Shown piece by piece: positions 6,777 through 15,496 of a stretch of 64,000 nucleotides of DNA. The first letter of the stretch is position 1. Every line of letters begins with the position of its first letter. The notes beneath the pieces are model-generated. The model was not told the DNA's origin. It saw nothing but the letters and a program-made list of their open reading frames with translations, and ran no database searches. Made by a program: the position numbers and the translations under genes. Source of the stretch: Lachnospiraceae bacterium (lineage in GTDB: Bacteria; Bacillota; Clostridia; Lachnospirales; Lachnospiraceae); contig FZRB01000001.1 of assembly GCA_900199595.1 (NCBI GenBank), positions 58,819-122,818 of the forward strand, in the 5' to 3' direction.

Positions 6777-9599
6777 TTAATTCAATTTGGGCTGTGTATG
6801 ATTAATCTGTGTTTCCTTTTGCTGTCCATTTTGCGGAGCATTATTCTGAAGTGAAGCCTTTTTATTTGCTTCGGCATCTTCCTTCAGGAAGTGTTCCTCC
6901 ATTGCTTTTCCAAAGGCATTAAGACTTGAGATTATTTCCTTCTCAGATTTGTCAGCGGGTATGCCATCACTCATTTTGGAGATGATACCTTCTATTTTTT
7001 CAGTTCCATTCTGAGTGCGAAGTCTTAAATGTAATTCTTCAAGTGGTCTATAACACTCGGCTTTCAGCATATCAGTTTTAACGAGTATGTCGAAACGTGT
7101 ATAGTCAAGAGGCTGTCCCATTGCTTCCATGATTACTACATTCTGAAGTTTTGCAGAAGATTCATCATTGAAATCACGATATGCTTTGTGTTCTCTCTGT
7201 TGCTTTAATCTTTGATTGTCATGTTGATGTGCTATATAATCAAATCTTACTATATTATTTATGCATTCCTTCTTTGTTGCCAGATCAAGTGGTCTGTTTC
7301 TCTCAGCTGCATTCTTCAGCATCCTTTCGGAATCGACGCATTTATCATAGATACTCTTAAGCTTTAATGTATCATTTACGAAGTCCATATCTTCCTTGCT
7401 GAGCTTGGCAGTAACTGCTTCATATATTTCTTTATCCTTCTTTGCGAAATCAACAAGCTTTGCAAGAATTTCTGACTGTACATGCCAGCCTTTATCACGA
7501 CCGACCATATAGTCGGCATGCATGCATTCTCCGGCTGCCTCGCTTATTCCCTTTGCCATTATATTGATCAGCTCGGTTTTATCGCCCAGCTTATAATTTT
7601 CGAGAGCATCTTTTGCCCTTTCTCTGGCAGGTCTGATGACATGCTCTCCATAATGATCAATACTGTTAGATCTATGAGCATTCTGTAAATCTACGGTGTA
7701 CATAGTTCTGCATTGTCTTGCCTTATCTTCAGGAGTAATGTCAGGATCCTTTGTTGGGTACATTCCGTTTATGAAATCCGCATCTACTTTTGATCCGTCC
7801 AGAACTGAAGCATATGCAACAAGAGAGAAGTCCTCCTCAGAAACACCATTACACTCCAGTGGCTTGCATGCTTTATCAAATGAATCAAAGGTTACGAACA
7901 TTTTGAGATCTCTATGTTCACCTATAAGTGCAGGAGTTTTTGAGTAATAGTTGAGAATTTCTTTCACACCATTGTCATAAGGTCTGACAGCTTCATACTT
8001 CAGGTCATCCATTCTGACAAGTTTGTAGCCCTTATCAGTGTATTCCTTCCATTTTGTACGATATTCATTCTGGTTTTTAAAATGAGTTTTAGTCTCCTTG
8101 CAGAATTTTACAAGTTCATTTGCAGCATCATATCGGGCCTGTCCCATTTTTGTTCCGGGTTTAAACTTCTTAAGCTCATTTTGGAATTCTCTTTCCTGTT
8201 TCTTTCCTTCCTTGGAATTCGGATCGATATCGGGATTTATTAATTTCCTTCTTAGTTCACGCTCATACTTAGCTCTCTTCTTATTTATGTATTTATTTGT
8301 TTCCTGACCCAGTTCTGCAAATGCATTCGCAAATCTTTCGTCTTCGTAGATATTCTTATCACGATTATTTTTAAGCAGATTGATTACTTCCTTGGTCTTA
8401 TTCTTAAGGGTTCTCATTTCATCAGTATCCTTGTGGGCACCGAATCGATGACCTGTATTAAGACCCTTCAGATATTTCTCGAGGCTTTCTATAAGATCAT
8501 GACGCTTCCTGTCATCAGCCTTAAGTGGAACGAAAAATGTCTCTTTTTTCTTTACGTCCTCATAGGTGGTCTTTCTCTTTCCAACTTTCTCAAATGGAAG
8601 ATCATAAAAAGGTTTTACAGATTCTATAAGCTTCTGTCTATCCTTCGGTGAAGTCACATATGCATTGGTAAACTTCTGATGAATTATCTTTAGCTTATTT
8701 CTTTCCTTTTTTGGTACATTATCGCCCAACAGAGCATTAGTCATCATGATTTCCACATCATGGATCATCTGGAAATCATCAGGTGACCAGCCATGCTCCA
8801 GAGCCTTCATCTCCAGCTCAATCTGGTTCTTACGTACGCCTCCGAATCTGTCCCTTTTCCAATCATCGAAGCCCTTGTCAGAAGTAGCAAATGGGTAGAT
8901 CTGCATGGTTTCTTCATTTTGAGGGATATTATTGATTTTTTCTATGATTTCTTTCTGTCTCTTCAGGTGCTCATAGGTTTCAAGTTTGTACTGCTTTTCC
9001 TGTTCTGTGGTAAGAGTGCCGTTCTCCTTTGCCTTGAGATACGGAAGCATATATTTGTTTTCATACTCAAGTCTGTCCTCATAGCTTTCCAGAAGAGGAT
9101 ACTTTGACATATATTCCTCATATTTGGCAGTATCTGTTACATATTTACCATCCACCATAAATTTAGGAAGAGGAAAGTTGTTGAAGAATCCGGTTATAAA
9201 CCATTTGGCTATATCAGATTCCTTATGGAGAATATCCATATCACCATTTACATATTTTTTGATATGTCCCTGAAGAAGCTTCTTTCCACGCTTTATATAG
9301 GATGTCTCAGGTGAATTATCATTCCTGATATCCTCATCCAGAATATCCAGAAGAACCTTAGTCTTCTCAAAAACTTTCTGTTTTGTTGCTTCATCTATAG
9401 GTTCATCCAGATTTTGTATCTTTGAATTAAAAGCTTCCTGAACTATATCAAGAGCCTTGTTTTGAATATCTTCAGCCTTTTCACCGAAGAGATCATTCAT
9501 GGCCATTATATTTTCCTGAAGCAGCGTTACTGAATTCTTGGTAATGATTCCTTTCATTTCAAATGTATCATTATTATTTATTACTTCCTGTTCCTTCAT
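6777..9599 (-). CDS. Giant helical array protein (NGW, YKR and AYA modules)
   Basis: 940 residues. The start at 9599 gives M-K-E-Q-E-V, preceded by GGAGG 7 bases away; the open frame runs 10 codons further without a site. Not recognised as a named family; no signal peptide or membrane helix. Visible modules: G-T-L-T-T-E-Q-E-K-Q-Y-K near residue 195 and H-G-W-S-P-D-D-F near 268, both shared with the proteins at 13151 and 42882; the YKR domain from about 390 to 490 (Y-I-N-K-K-R ... G-T-K-M-G-Q-A-R-Y-D-A-A); and from about 590 an E-E-D-F-S-L-V-A-Y-A-S-V-L module followed by conserved R-Q-x-R-T-M-Y and E-C-M-H. The C-terminal half aligns by eye with that of the protein at 46548-49985, whose N-terminal half is of a different type. 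Own array promoter and hairpin leader. Confidence 0.9.
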   Translation of the reverse strand: MKEQEVINNNDTFEMKGIITKNSVTLLQENIMAMNDLFGEKAEDIQNKALDIVQEAFNSKIQNLDEPIDEATKQKVFEKTKVLLDILDEDIRNDNSPETSYIKRGKKLLQGHIKKYVNGDMDILHKESDIAKWFITGFFNNFPLPKFMVDGKYVTDTAKYEEYMSKYPLLESYEDRLEYENKYMLPYLKAKENGTLTTEQEKQYKLETYEHLKRQKEIIEKINNIPQNEETMQIYPFATSDKGFDDWKRDRFGGVRKNQIELEMKALEHGWSPDDFQMIHDVEIMMTNALLGDNVPKKERNKLKIIHQKFTNAYVTSPKDRQKLIESVKPFYDLPFEKVGKRKTTYEDVKKKETFFVPLKADDRKRHDLIESLEKYLKGLNTGHRFGAHKDTDEMRTLKNKTKEVINLLKNNRDKNIYEDERFANAFAELGQETNKYINKKRAKYERELRRKLINPDIDPNSKEGKKQEREFQNELKKFKPGTKMGQARYDAANELVKFCKETKTHFKNQNEYRTKWKEYTDKGYKLVRMDDLKYEAVRPYDNGVKEILNYYSKTPALIGEHRDLKMFVTFDSFDKACKPLECNGVSEEDFSLVAYASVLDGSKVDADFINGMYPTKDPDITPEDKARQCRTMYTVDLQNAHRSNSIDHYGEHVIRPARERAKDALENYKLGDKTELINIMAKGISEAAGECMHADYMVGRDKGWHVQSEILAKLVDFAKKDKEIYEAVTAKLSKEDMDFVNDTLKLKSIYDKCVDSERMLKNAAERNRPLDLATKKECINNIVRFDYIAHQHDNQRLKQQREHKAYRDFNDESSAKLQNVVIMEAMGQPLDYTRFDILVKTDMLKAECYRPLEELHLRLRTQNGTEKIEGIISKMSDGIPADKSEKEIISSLNAFGKAMEEHFLKEDAEANKKASLQNNAPQNGQQKETQINHTQPKLN

Positions 9600-9620
9600 G
9601 GGTTTATCCTCCGAAATTAT

Positions 9621-9641
9621 ATATGACATACGGATTGCTCC
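9621..9641 (-). promoter_or_regulatory. Leader motif AATCCGTATGTCAT, second copy
   Basis: Read on the minus strand, GGAGCAATCCGTATGTCATAT lies about 22 nt upstream of the start codon at 9599. It is the same stretch as at 2780-2801 and, shorter, at 52237-52252. Confidence 0.4.
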
Positions 9642-9643
9642 GT

Positions 9644-9706
9644 TTCTGTCATAAGGTCAAAAAGCTTTTCTTGCAAGCGATAACTCTTTTTGACTTTTGA
9701 CACTAA
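9644..9706 (-). promoter_or_regulatory. Structured 5' leader hairpin, second copy
   Basis: On the minus strand, a TGTCA ... TGACA outer stem and a 9-bp perfect GTCAAAAAG ... CTTTTTGAC stem enclose CTTGCAAG. It begins right at the predicted transcription start, as at 2885-2948. Stem bases differ between the two copies but pairing is kept. Confidence 0.55.
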
Positions 9707-9710
9707 TGTC

Positions 9711-9742
9711 ATAATATTACAAATAGTGCAACAAAAGCGCAA
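9711..9742 (-). promoter_or_regulatory. Array promoter, copy 3
   Basis: TTGCGCTTTTGTT, 20-bp spacer, TATTAT at 9711-9716 on the minus strand. Drives 6777-9599. Confidence 0.75.
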
Positions 9743-9769
9743 CTGATTCTAAAAAAAGTACCTGTTATG

Positions 9770-9801
9770 TTGCACCTTTGTTGCGTTTTTGAGTGTATTA
9801 T
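9770..9801 (+). promoter_or_regulatory. Array promoter, copy 4
   Basis: TTGCACCTTTGTT, 20-bp spacer, TATTAT at 9796-9801. Drives 9848-13015 with a leader of about 40 nt. Confidence 0.75.
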
Positions 9802-9847
9802 AGAAATGTATCAATACATAGTTCAGATTGAATTAAGGAGAATTATT

Positions 9848-12800
9848 ATGCCAAAACCAAAGTTAATAGATAAATATCCCATGGGACTTGTTGAAAAAAG
9901 CAGTGATATCATTGCATCCATTATCACGGAATTTTTATCTGACAGTCTTTCTCCCGAGGAAGTGAAGCAGCTTCTTTTAGATATTAATCAGCCAAGACAG
10001 ATTACAGCTTCTACGGAAGAATTCGAAAATATGTATAACAATCTAACAGTAAGAGATGTAATCGGTGATCAGGGAGAGGGATTTGATTATTCAAGTGGTA
10101 CGTCGGTAACTCATGTACTTGAAGGGGGAAGAGAAGAACCTATACCTACACATCATATGGAATCAATGGATCAGTTTTATCATTTTAGTGATATTGATGG
10201 AGTAAATAAACTGATAAAGAATCATATCAATACCGCAAAGAAGGTTCAGAAGCTTCTTAAGCAGCAGATGGATGGTATGCAGACTGAAGCCCAGAAACAG
10301 TATGCAGGATTTTTTATGGAATATCTGGATAGATATATAGAGGGTTCCTTTGTAAAGAAGATGCAGGATAATCCTGGTTGGGCATTCAGTTATTTAGCAA
10401 TGAATGCATATATAACCAATGACAGCCCCGCCATAATTCCGGATAGAAAAGACAATGGACCTCTTGAGATTACTGTATTCTCTAATCCAGGTAACTGGAA
10501 GAAAAATGTAGAAGCTCTTAAGGGCAGCAGCTTACTGGAAACAATCAGCCGGTCTTGTAAGCTGAACAAGATTATTGAGGAGACTTCAAATAACGGTCCG
10601 GCAGAGAGAGAAAAGCTTCTGGAGGAATATGAAGCGATAAAAAATTCCTATATGAAAGTCAGAACTATAACAGAGGAGGAATATGACAGGATTAATACTG
10701 CTGTTCCCGGTCATACAGTATTTCAGAATAACATAGGTGAGTTTACTGATAGTCCGAGAACCGGTACTTATACTGCAGATGATGCAGAAGGAAGAATAGA
10801 GGCCCTGAAGGCAGGATATCCTGTACAGGATCTGCAGACTTTATCACAGTATTACATGGCGATTAAGGCTGCTGAGCGTGATATTGAGAAGAGTAATAAA
10901 ACAATAAGAAATCTCGAAAAAAGTAATAAATCTAAGGAGGAGATAGAAACGCTCCGTCAGAAAGAAAATGCTTTTATTGCAAAGAATCAGGAGATACTCG
11001 ATACCTTACAACCTGCCTGGCAGAATGCCATGGACGGAAATCATAAGACTCAGGAAGAAAGAATGCATCATCTTCAGAACATGAATCTGAAAATGCTTGA
11101 TCTGGTAGGAAAAGCTGAAAAAAATCTAAAGGGCACATTTATTGGCAGTGCAGTATCCAGAGGTATTATTATCAGACAGATGAATCAGGCCCAGCAAAGG
11201 AAGCTCAGCCTTCAGGAAATTGCATTTATGAGTGGGAAACCGAAGGATATAATGAAGGTTATCGAAGAGGTTGACCCGAAGAAAGTAAGCTCTTCATCAG
11301 AATTTAAGAAGATGAAGGAAGCAGTTGAGAAGCTCTCGAAGATAAATGCCGATAAGTATCCGGAGAAGTATGATCTGCAGAAGGCGAGATCCATCCGTGC
11401 GACCCAGGATTATTTAAGGTATAAGGAAATTCAGCTGAACGATCCTGCAAAGCCTCATAAGAGATCGGATCTGGAACAGAAACGAGTTAATGCAGCCGGA
11501 AATGTACTCAGCTGCCTTCTGGGTGGAAAAAATCCTGATCTTCTGAATGACAAGCTGGGGAAAGAGCCGTCAGAGATGATCCATAACGAAGATGAGCCTG
11601 CGTTCAAAGCTGACTGCATGTTAATGTTTGGATGGAACCGCCGGCTTCTTAAAGATCTGAATAATATGAAGATCAGGCTTATAGAAAGCCAGAAGGATAA
11701 GAATAAAAATTTTACCAATACGAAAAAGATGGAAGGGTCTCAAACCTACAGAAGGATGACGCAGGCACTTCAGAATTCCATTGATATTCTTGAGGATATG
11801 GATGCAAATCCAAGCCGGGTAAAAGAATCCTTAGAGGAGCTTGACAGACGCTGCAGGGATTATCAGAAGGAGCATGACAGCATTTTTAAGGGTAATTACG
11901 GAAATAAACTTACAGCCCGTCAGAATCAGGCTCAGAAGGCCATGAAGCTCATTCCGAAGTCACTTCTTACATATGACAAGATCAGAATGAAATTATCAGA
12001 GTATAAGAACGAAAAGGGCAAGCCCTGCGGTTATATATCTCTGAATTCCCTGACCAAATACTATAAAGATAATGTGGATGAAATACATGGAAATATCGGA
12101 AAGGATTATGTGGATGATCCTACGAATGCCAGGCTTCAGATAATGGATGAAGACTCATCCATAAAGGTTAAGCTTAAGGAAAAGCTGGCGAAGAAGCATC
12201 CTGACATAGCCGAAAATTATGCAGTCTATCGTGATCCGGTCTACTATATGTCTGTCATAAAGGATAACAGCGTTGAATCAATGGCAAAGGCTATTGCTGT
12301 AAAGAATATGATGGATACCATTTTTAAGGAAAAAGAGATTCAGAATGATCTGATGGATTCATTTCATGAGGGTGATGATCAGCCGGATCTTGATATGATA
12401 GAGACAGAGATAGATGGAGGCTGTATCGAGAGAGAAGCCGAGAAGCTCGCTAAGGATCCTGTGTTCAAGATGGTTGTAAAGAATTATCCAAACACCGCAT
12501 TTCAGAAGTGGAGTACCATCAATGATGAAATAGAAAATCTCCAGATGGAAAGCCGTAACAGACTGGAGGAATTAGAAAACAAGCAGATCAATGGCCAAAA
12601 ACCTGCAAATATCGGTGAAGCAATTTTTGAGAATTCCAATGGTAACATGTTTACTTCACCGGAAAGTATAGCCAGAGTAATGGTGGACAGCATTATGGCA
12701 AATCAGCAGGGAAAAGGCATCGCTTCCCTTATAGCGGCTGCACCGAAGCAGTACAAGGAGAATATGCTTGAGGCGGTTCAGACTGTGGCAACCCAGTATA

Positions 12801-13015
12801 TAAAGGGTGTGATAGATAAGAATCCGAATAAATATAAGAATAATGAAAACGATGTACAGGGTACAAAAAATGTCATCAATGAGCTTATTAATGACGCCGA
12901 GATATCAAATAAGCTGAAGAATCATCTTCTGAAGAGCCAGAAGAAGGTTCTTACCAAGGCAGATGAAATAAAAACAAGGAAAGCAGTCCAGAAGCAGGCT
13001 GATATCATGATGTAA
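9848..13015 (+). CDS. Giant helical array protein (YKR and LAxNPxF modules)
   Basis: 1055 residues from the ATG at 9848, chosen for TTAAGGAGAATTATT just upstream; an upstream in-frame ATG at 9767 would lie inside the promoter. Starts M-P-K-P-K, like the M-P starts at 29517 and 39153. Not recognised as a named family; helical and charged, without membrane segments. A long coiled coil spans about 340-420. The YKR domain is at about 628-705 (G-S-Q-T-Y-R-R-M-T-Q-A-L ... D-Y-Q-K-E-H ... R-Q-N-Q-A). At about 868-890 is L-A-K-D-P-V-F-K ... Y-P-N-T-A-F-Q-K-W, matched by L-A-K-N-P-V-F-K in the protein at 56374 and by repeats in the one at 22728. Single gene between its own promoter and a terminator that overlaps the next promoter. 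Confidence 0.9.
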   Translation: MPKPKLIDKYPMGLVEKSSDIIASIITEFLSDSLSPEEVKQLLLDINQPRQITASTEEFENMYNNLTVRDVIGDQGEGFDYSSGTSVTHVLEGGREEPIPTHHMESMDQFYHFSDIDGVNKLIKNHINTAKKVQKLLKQQMDGMQTEAQKQYAGFFMEYLDRYIEGSFVKKMQDNPGWAFSYLAMNAYITNDSPAIIPDRKDNGPLEITVFSNPGNWKKNVEALKGSSLLETISRSCKLNKIIEETSNNGPAEREKLLEEYEAIKNSYMKVRTITEEEYDRINTAVPGHTVFQNNIGEFTDSPRTGTYTADDAEGRIEALKAGYPVQDLQTLSQYYMAIKAAERDIEKSNKTIRNLEKSNKSKEEIETLRQKENAFIAKNQEILDTLQPAWQNAMDGNHKTQEERMHHLQNMNLKMLDLVGKAEKNLKGTFIGSAVSRGIIIRQMNQAQQRKLSLQEIAFMSGKPKDIMKVIEEVDPKKVSSSSEFKKMKEAVEKLSKINADKYPEKYDLQKARSIRATQDYLRYKEIQLNDPAKPHKRSDLEQKRVNAAGNVLSCLLGGKNPDLLNDKLGKEPSEMIHNEDEPAFKADCMLMFGWNRRLLKDLNNMKIRLIESQKDKNKNFTNTKKMEGSQTYRRMTQALQNSIDILEDMDANPSRVKESLEELDRRCRDYQKEHDSIFKGNYGNKLTARQNQAQKAMKLIPKSLLTYDKIRMKLSEYKNEKGKPCGYISLNSLTKYYKDNVDEIHGNIGKDYVDDPTNARLQIMDEDSSIKVKLKEKLAKKHPDIAENYAVYRDPVYYMSVIKDNSVESMAKAIAVKNMMDTIFKEKEIQNDLMDSFHEGDDQPDLDMIETEIDGGCIEREAEKLAKDPVFKMVVKNYPNTAFQKWSTINDEIENLQMESRNRLEELENKQINGQKPANIGEAIFENSNGNMFTSPESIARVMVDSIMANQQGKGIASLIAAAPKQYKENMLEAVQTVATQYIKGVIDKNPNKYKNNENDVQGTKNVINELINDAEISNKLKNHLLKSQKKVLTKADEIKTRKAVQKQADIMM

Positions 13016-13017
13016 AT

Positions 13018-13064
13018 AAAAGAGCAATACTTGTTTAGATTTATAAATAAGTGTTGCTCTTTTG
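13018..13064 (+). terminator. Terminator overlapping the next promoter
   Basis: AAAAGAGCAA pairs with TTGCTCTTTT around an inner partly paired segment. The 3' arm TTGCTCTTTTG is itself the conserved hexamer region of array promoter copy 5, so one sequence serves both ends. It does not carry the GAACC centre of the common terminator family. Confidence 0.65.
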
Positions 13065-13085
13065 TTATACTTTAGGTGCTAAACT
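13054..13085 (+). promoter_or_regulatory. Array promoter, copy 5
   Basis: TTGCTCTTTTGTTATAC, 20-bp spacer from TTGCTC, TAAACT as a weak -10 at 13080-13085. Drives the operon starting at 13151. Confidence 0.7.
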
Positions 13086-13150
13086 GAGTTACAGATTAAA
13101 AAAATATGATCCTTCCTGAGTTGGAAGGACTAAAAAGAGAGGATAATAAA

Positions 13151-15382
13151 ATGAAGGAATTTGATGACGTAATATTAATGGATCCTGTTACATCTGCACT
13201 TAGTCAGGTTGTGGAGTATGATGAAGAACTCTTTGAATTTAATGATCCGGGAATCACATCAGATGATCTGAGTATGGATATAGGTCTTTTGATCATGAAC
13301 AATCCTAATAAGAAGAAGGCTTACGTTCCTCTTATTAACAGTGACAGTGGTATGACCTATATAGATCCGAAGAAAGGACTTATTCAGGAAGGAACAAGAT
13401 GTGGTCTTGAAGCTCATGTTGAGGAGATAACCAATAGTCTTAATGATAGAATTCACAAAACTCCAAATACTATGGCCGGTCGTACAGCCAAGGTTATGAA
13501 GGATCAGATAAATCTTGCAAACAGCAAAGATTATATCAAGTGCATCAAGGAAAATCCTATTCATGCTATTGTTATGAGCAGTATGATGGTATCATATCCG
13601 TCACCACTCTATCAGACAGGAGTGGATCCGGAAACAAAAAAGCCTATATATGAGAAGAATAACGAGAAGTATGCTCAGATGATGGAAAAGTATGGATTCA
13701 TAAAGCTTCTTGAGGATAATCAGAAGTTTACGATGGAATCAACACTTCCATATGTTCAGGCAAAGAAGAACGGAACTCTTACAGCTGAGCAGGCTAAGGA
13801 ATATAAAGAAAAATATATGGCACATCTTCAGTCTATGAAGGAAACCTGCGGGCTTATTCAGAGTATTGATTTTAATGACGAATGTGTTAAGGGCAATAAG
13901 ACTGTTGTAACTAATGCTAACATTGATATGAGATGGAAGAACGAATTCAAAAATGCTGCTGAAAAGATGGACACGATTCAGAAATCTCTCGGAAATGGCT
14001 GGGCTACAAGAGATTTTGGTACTCTGATGGAGATTATGAAATGGTATAATCGCCTGCAAGTTACCTCAAAAAATAACGAATATACTCCTGAACAGCAGAA
14101 GCAGTTTAAGGAGCAGCTGGAAGATACGAAGGAAGCTTATGAAGCTCTTTTCTCTACCAAGGTGGATTCTCCGGAGAAGAGGGAGGAACTTCTCAAAAAT
14201 ATTAAGAAAAAGATAGAAAAGCATGATGAGAATTCTCACCTCATAGATATGATAGAGGATACCATGTATGCAAATGTTGATAAGGCTGAAATAGGTATCA
14301 TTACCACAGCTAAAAATGTCGAGTATGATGATTTTGTAGTTGTTAATGATAAGTATGCTATCAATAATTCATTTGATTCAAAGGATGAAAGACTCAGTTC
14401 TCTTGTTGGAGATCCGGATGTTAAGGAGAGAGTTTCTGAGGTTGAAGAACCGAAAGTTGAGGGACCGAAATTTAGGGTACGTGAAGTAAAGGGACTCAAA
14501 GCCTACAGCACCAAAGCCATGAAGAAGCAGGTAGACGAACTCTATAAGGCTATGAAGGGCGTTGACTACTTCATGTTTGGTAAATCATCTAATGAATTTA
14601 ATGAGATGATGGAATCTGTTTCTCAGATGAAGGTGCAGATGGACAAAATGGCAAATTATGATGATACTCCTACAGCTGACAGTATGGCTGTTTTTGGGGA
14701 TCTGGTTAAGGTAACCTCAGATAAGATCATTGGTTACCTTAATAAGAAGCAGGCTGATTTCGATAAGGATGGAACCAGACGTGATTCCGAAGATAAACAG
14801 ACCCGTGAGCAGAACAGAATTCAGACTGCTATAGAGTCCTACGAAAAAGTTATGAGTATACATAAGCAGAATAAGAAAGCTCTTGAGGATGAATTTGTTC
14901 CCGGAATAAAGAAGAGGATCAGGGAAGAGCTTGAAGCAGAAGAGGAGATACGAAGCAACCCGGATATTTCTCTTAATAAATATAAGGCATCCGTGGCTAA
15001 ATCTTTCTATCTGGTAGGACTGGAGAAAGATAATTCACTCGAAATGTCTGAAAACTTATCAGTGCACGACTTTGTTGAAAGGATGGAGAATTATAAGGTT
15101 CCACATTTTAGTGATAAGGAAATCAGCGGCATTTATAATAATTCTGTTGAATTTAAGAAAATGGTTAAGAAGGTAGTGGATAAGGAAATCCCAAAGAATT
15201 CAAAGGGTGAGAATGAAATAACATATACCGCTGAGATCAGAGGTCATTACAATGAAGCTGTAAAGACTAAGGCTAAACAAATTGCATCCTCTTCAAATAT
15301 GAACGAATACAGAGAGGCACTTCTTTCAAATCAGAGAAAGCAGCAGCTGGCAGCTAAACAGAATCAGGCGCCATCTATGTAA
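13151..15382 (+). CDS. Giant helical array protein (NGW-type, first gene of an operon)
   Basis: 743 residues from the ATG at 13151 (M-K-E-F-D-D-V), with AGAGAGGATAATAAA upstream; an in-frame ATG 15 codons earlier lacks a site and breaks the MKE start seen in the relatives. No known function, signal peptide or membrane helix. The N-terminal half carries Y-V-Q-A-K-K-N-G-T-L-T-A-E-Q-A near residue 205 and L-G-N-G-W-A-T-R-D-F near 280, as in the proteins at 6777-9599 and 42882. The YKR domain is at about 478-565 (S-S-N-E-F-N-E-M-M ... G-Y-L-N-K-K ... R-E-Q-N-R-I). It heads an operon with the second kinase-like gene (114-bp gap), an HD-GYP sensor and a membrane protein. Confidence 0.9.
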   Translation: MKEFDDVILMDPVTSALSQVVEYDEELFEFNDPGITSDDLSMDIGLLIMNNPNKKKAYVPLINSDSGMTYIDPKKGLIQEGTRCGLEAHVEEITNSLNDRIHKTPNTMAGRTAKVMKDQINLANSKDYIKCIKENPIHAIVMSSMMVSYPSPLYQTGVDPETKKPIYEKNNEKYAQMMEKYGFIKLLEDNQKFTMESTLPYVQAKKNGTLTAEQAKEYKEKYMAHLQSMKETCGLIQSIDFNDECVKGNKTVVTNANIDMRWKNEFKNAAEKMDTIQKSLGNGWATRDFGTLMEIMKWYNRLQVTSKNNEYTPEQQKQFKEQLEDTKEAYEALFSTKVDSPEKREELLKNIKKKIEKHDENSHLIDMIEDTMYANVDKAEIGIITTAKNVEYDDFVVVNDKYAINNSFDSKDERLSSLVGDPDVKERVSEVEEPKVEGPKFRVREVKGLKAYSTKAMKKQVDELYKAMKGVDYFMFGKSSNEFNEMMESVSQMKVQMDKMANYDDTPTADSMAVFGDLVKVTSDKIIGYLNKKQADFDKDGTRRDSEDKQTREQNRIQTAIESYEKVMSIHKQNKKALEDEFVPGIKKRIREELEAEEEIRSNPDISLNKYKASVAKSFYLVGLEKDNSLEMSENLSVHDFVERMENYKVPHFSDKEISGIYNNSVEFKKMVKKVVDKEIPKNSKGENEITYTAEIRGHYNEAVKTKAKQIASSSNMNEYREALLSNQRKQQLAAKQNQAPSM

Positions 15383-15496
15383 GTTATTATAATGGGAGAG
15401 AGTATTTGATATATGAGGTCGGTTTCCGATGGGGTCATCGGGGGCTGGCCTCGCTTGGTAAAATTATTAACCAATGATATAGAAGAGGGAATTAAT

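Noticed and set aside
15383-15496. Separate promoter before the second kinase-like gene
   Set aside because: A TATAAT-like sequence is present near 15388, but there is no TTGCRC element 20 bp upstream and no convincing -35; read-through from 13054 is simpler.
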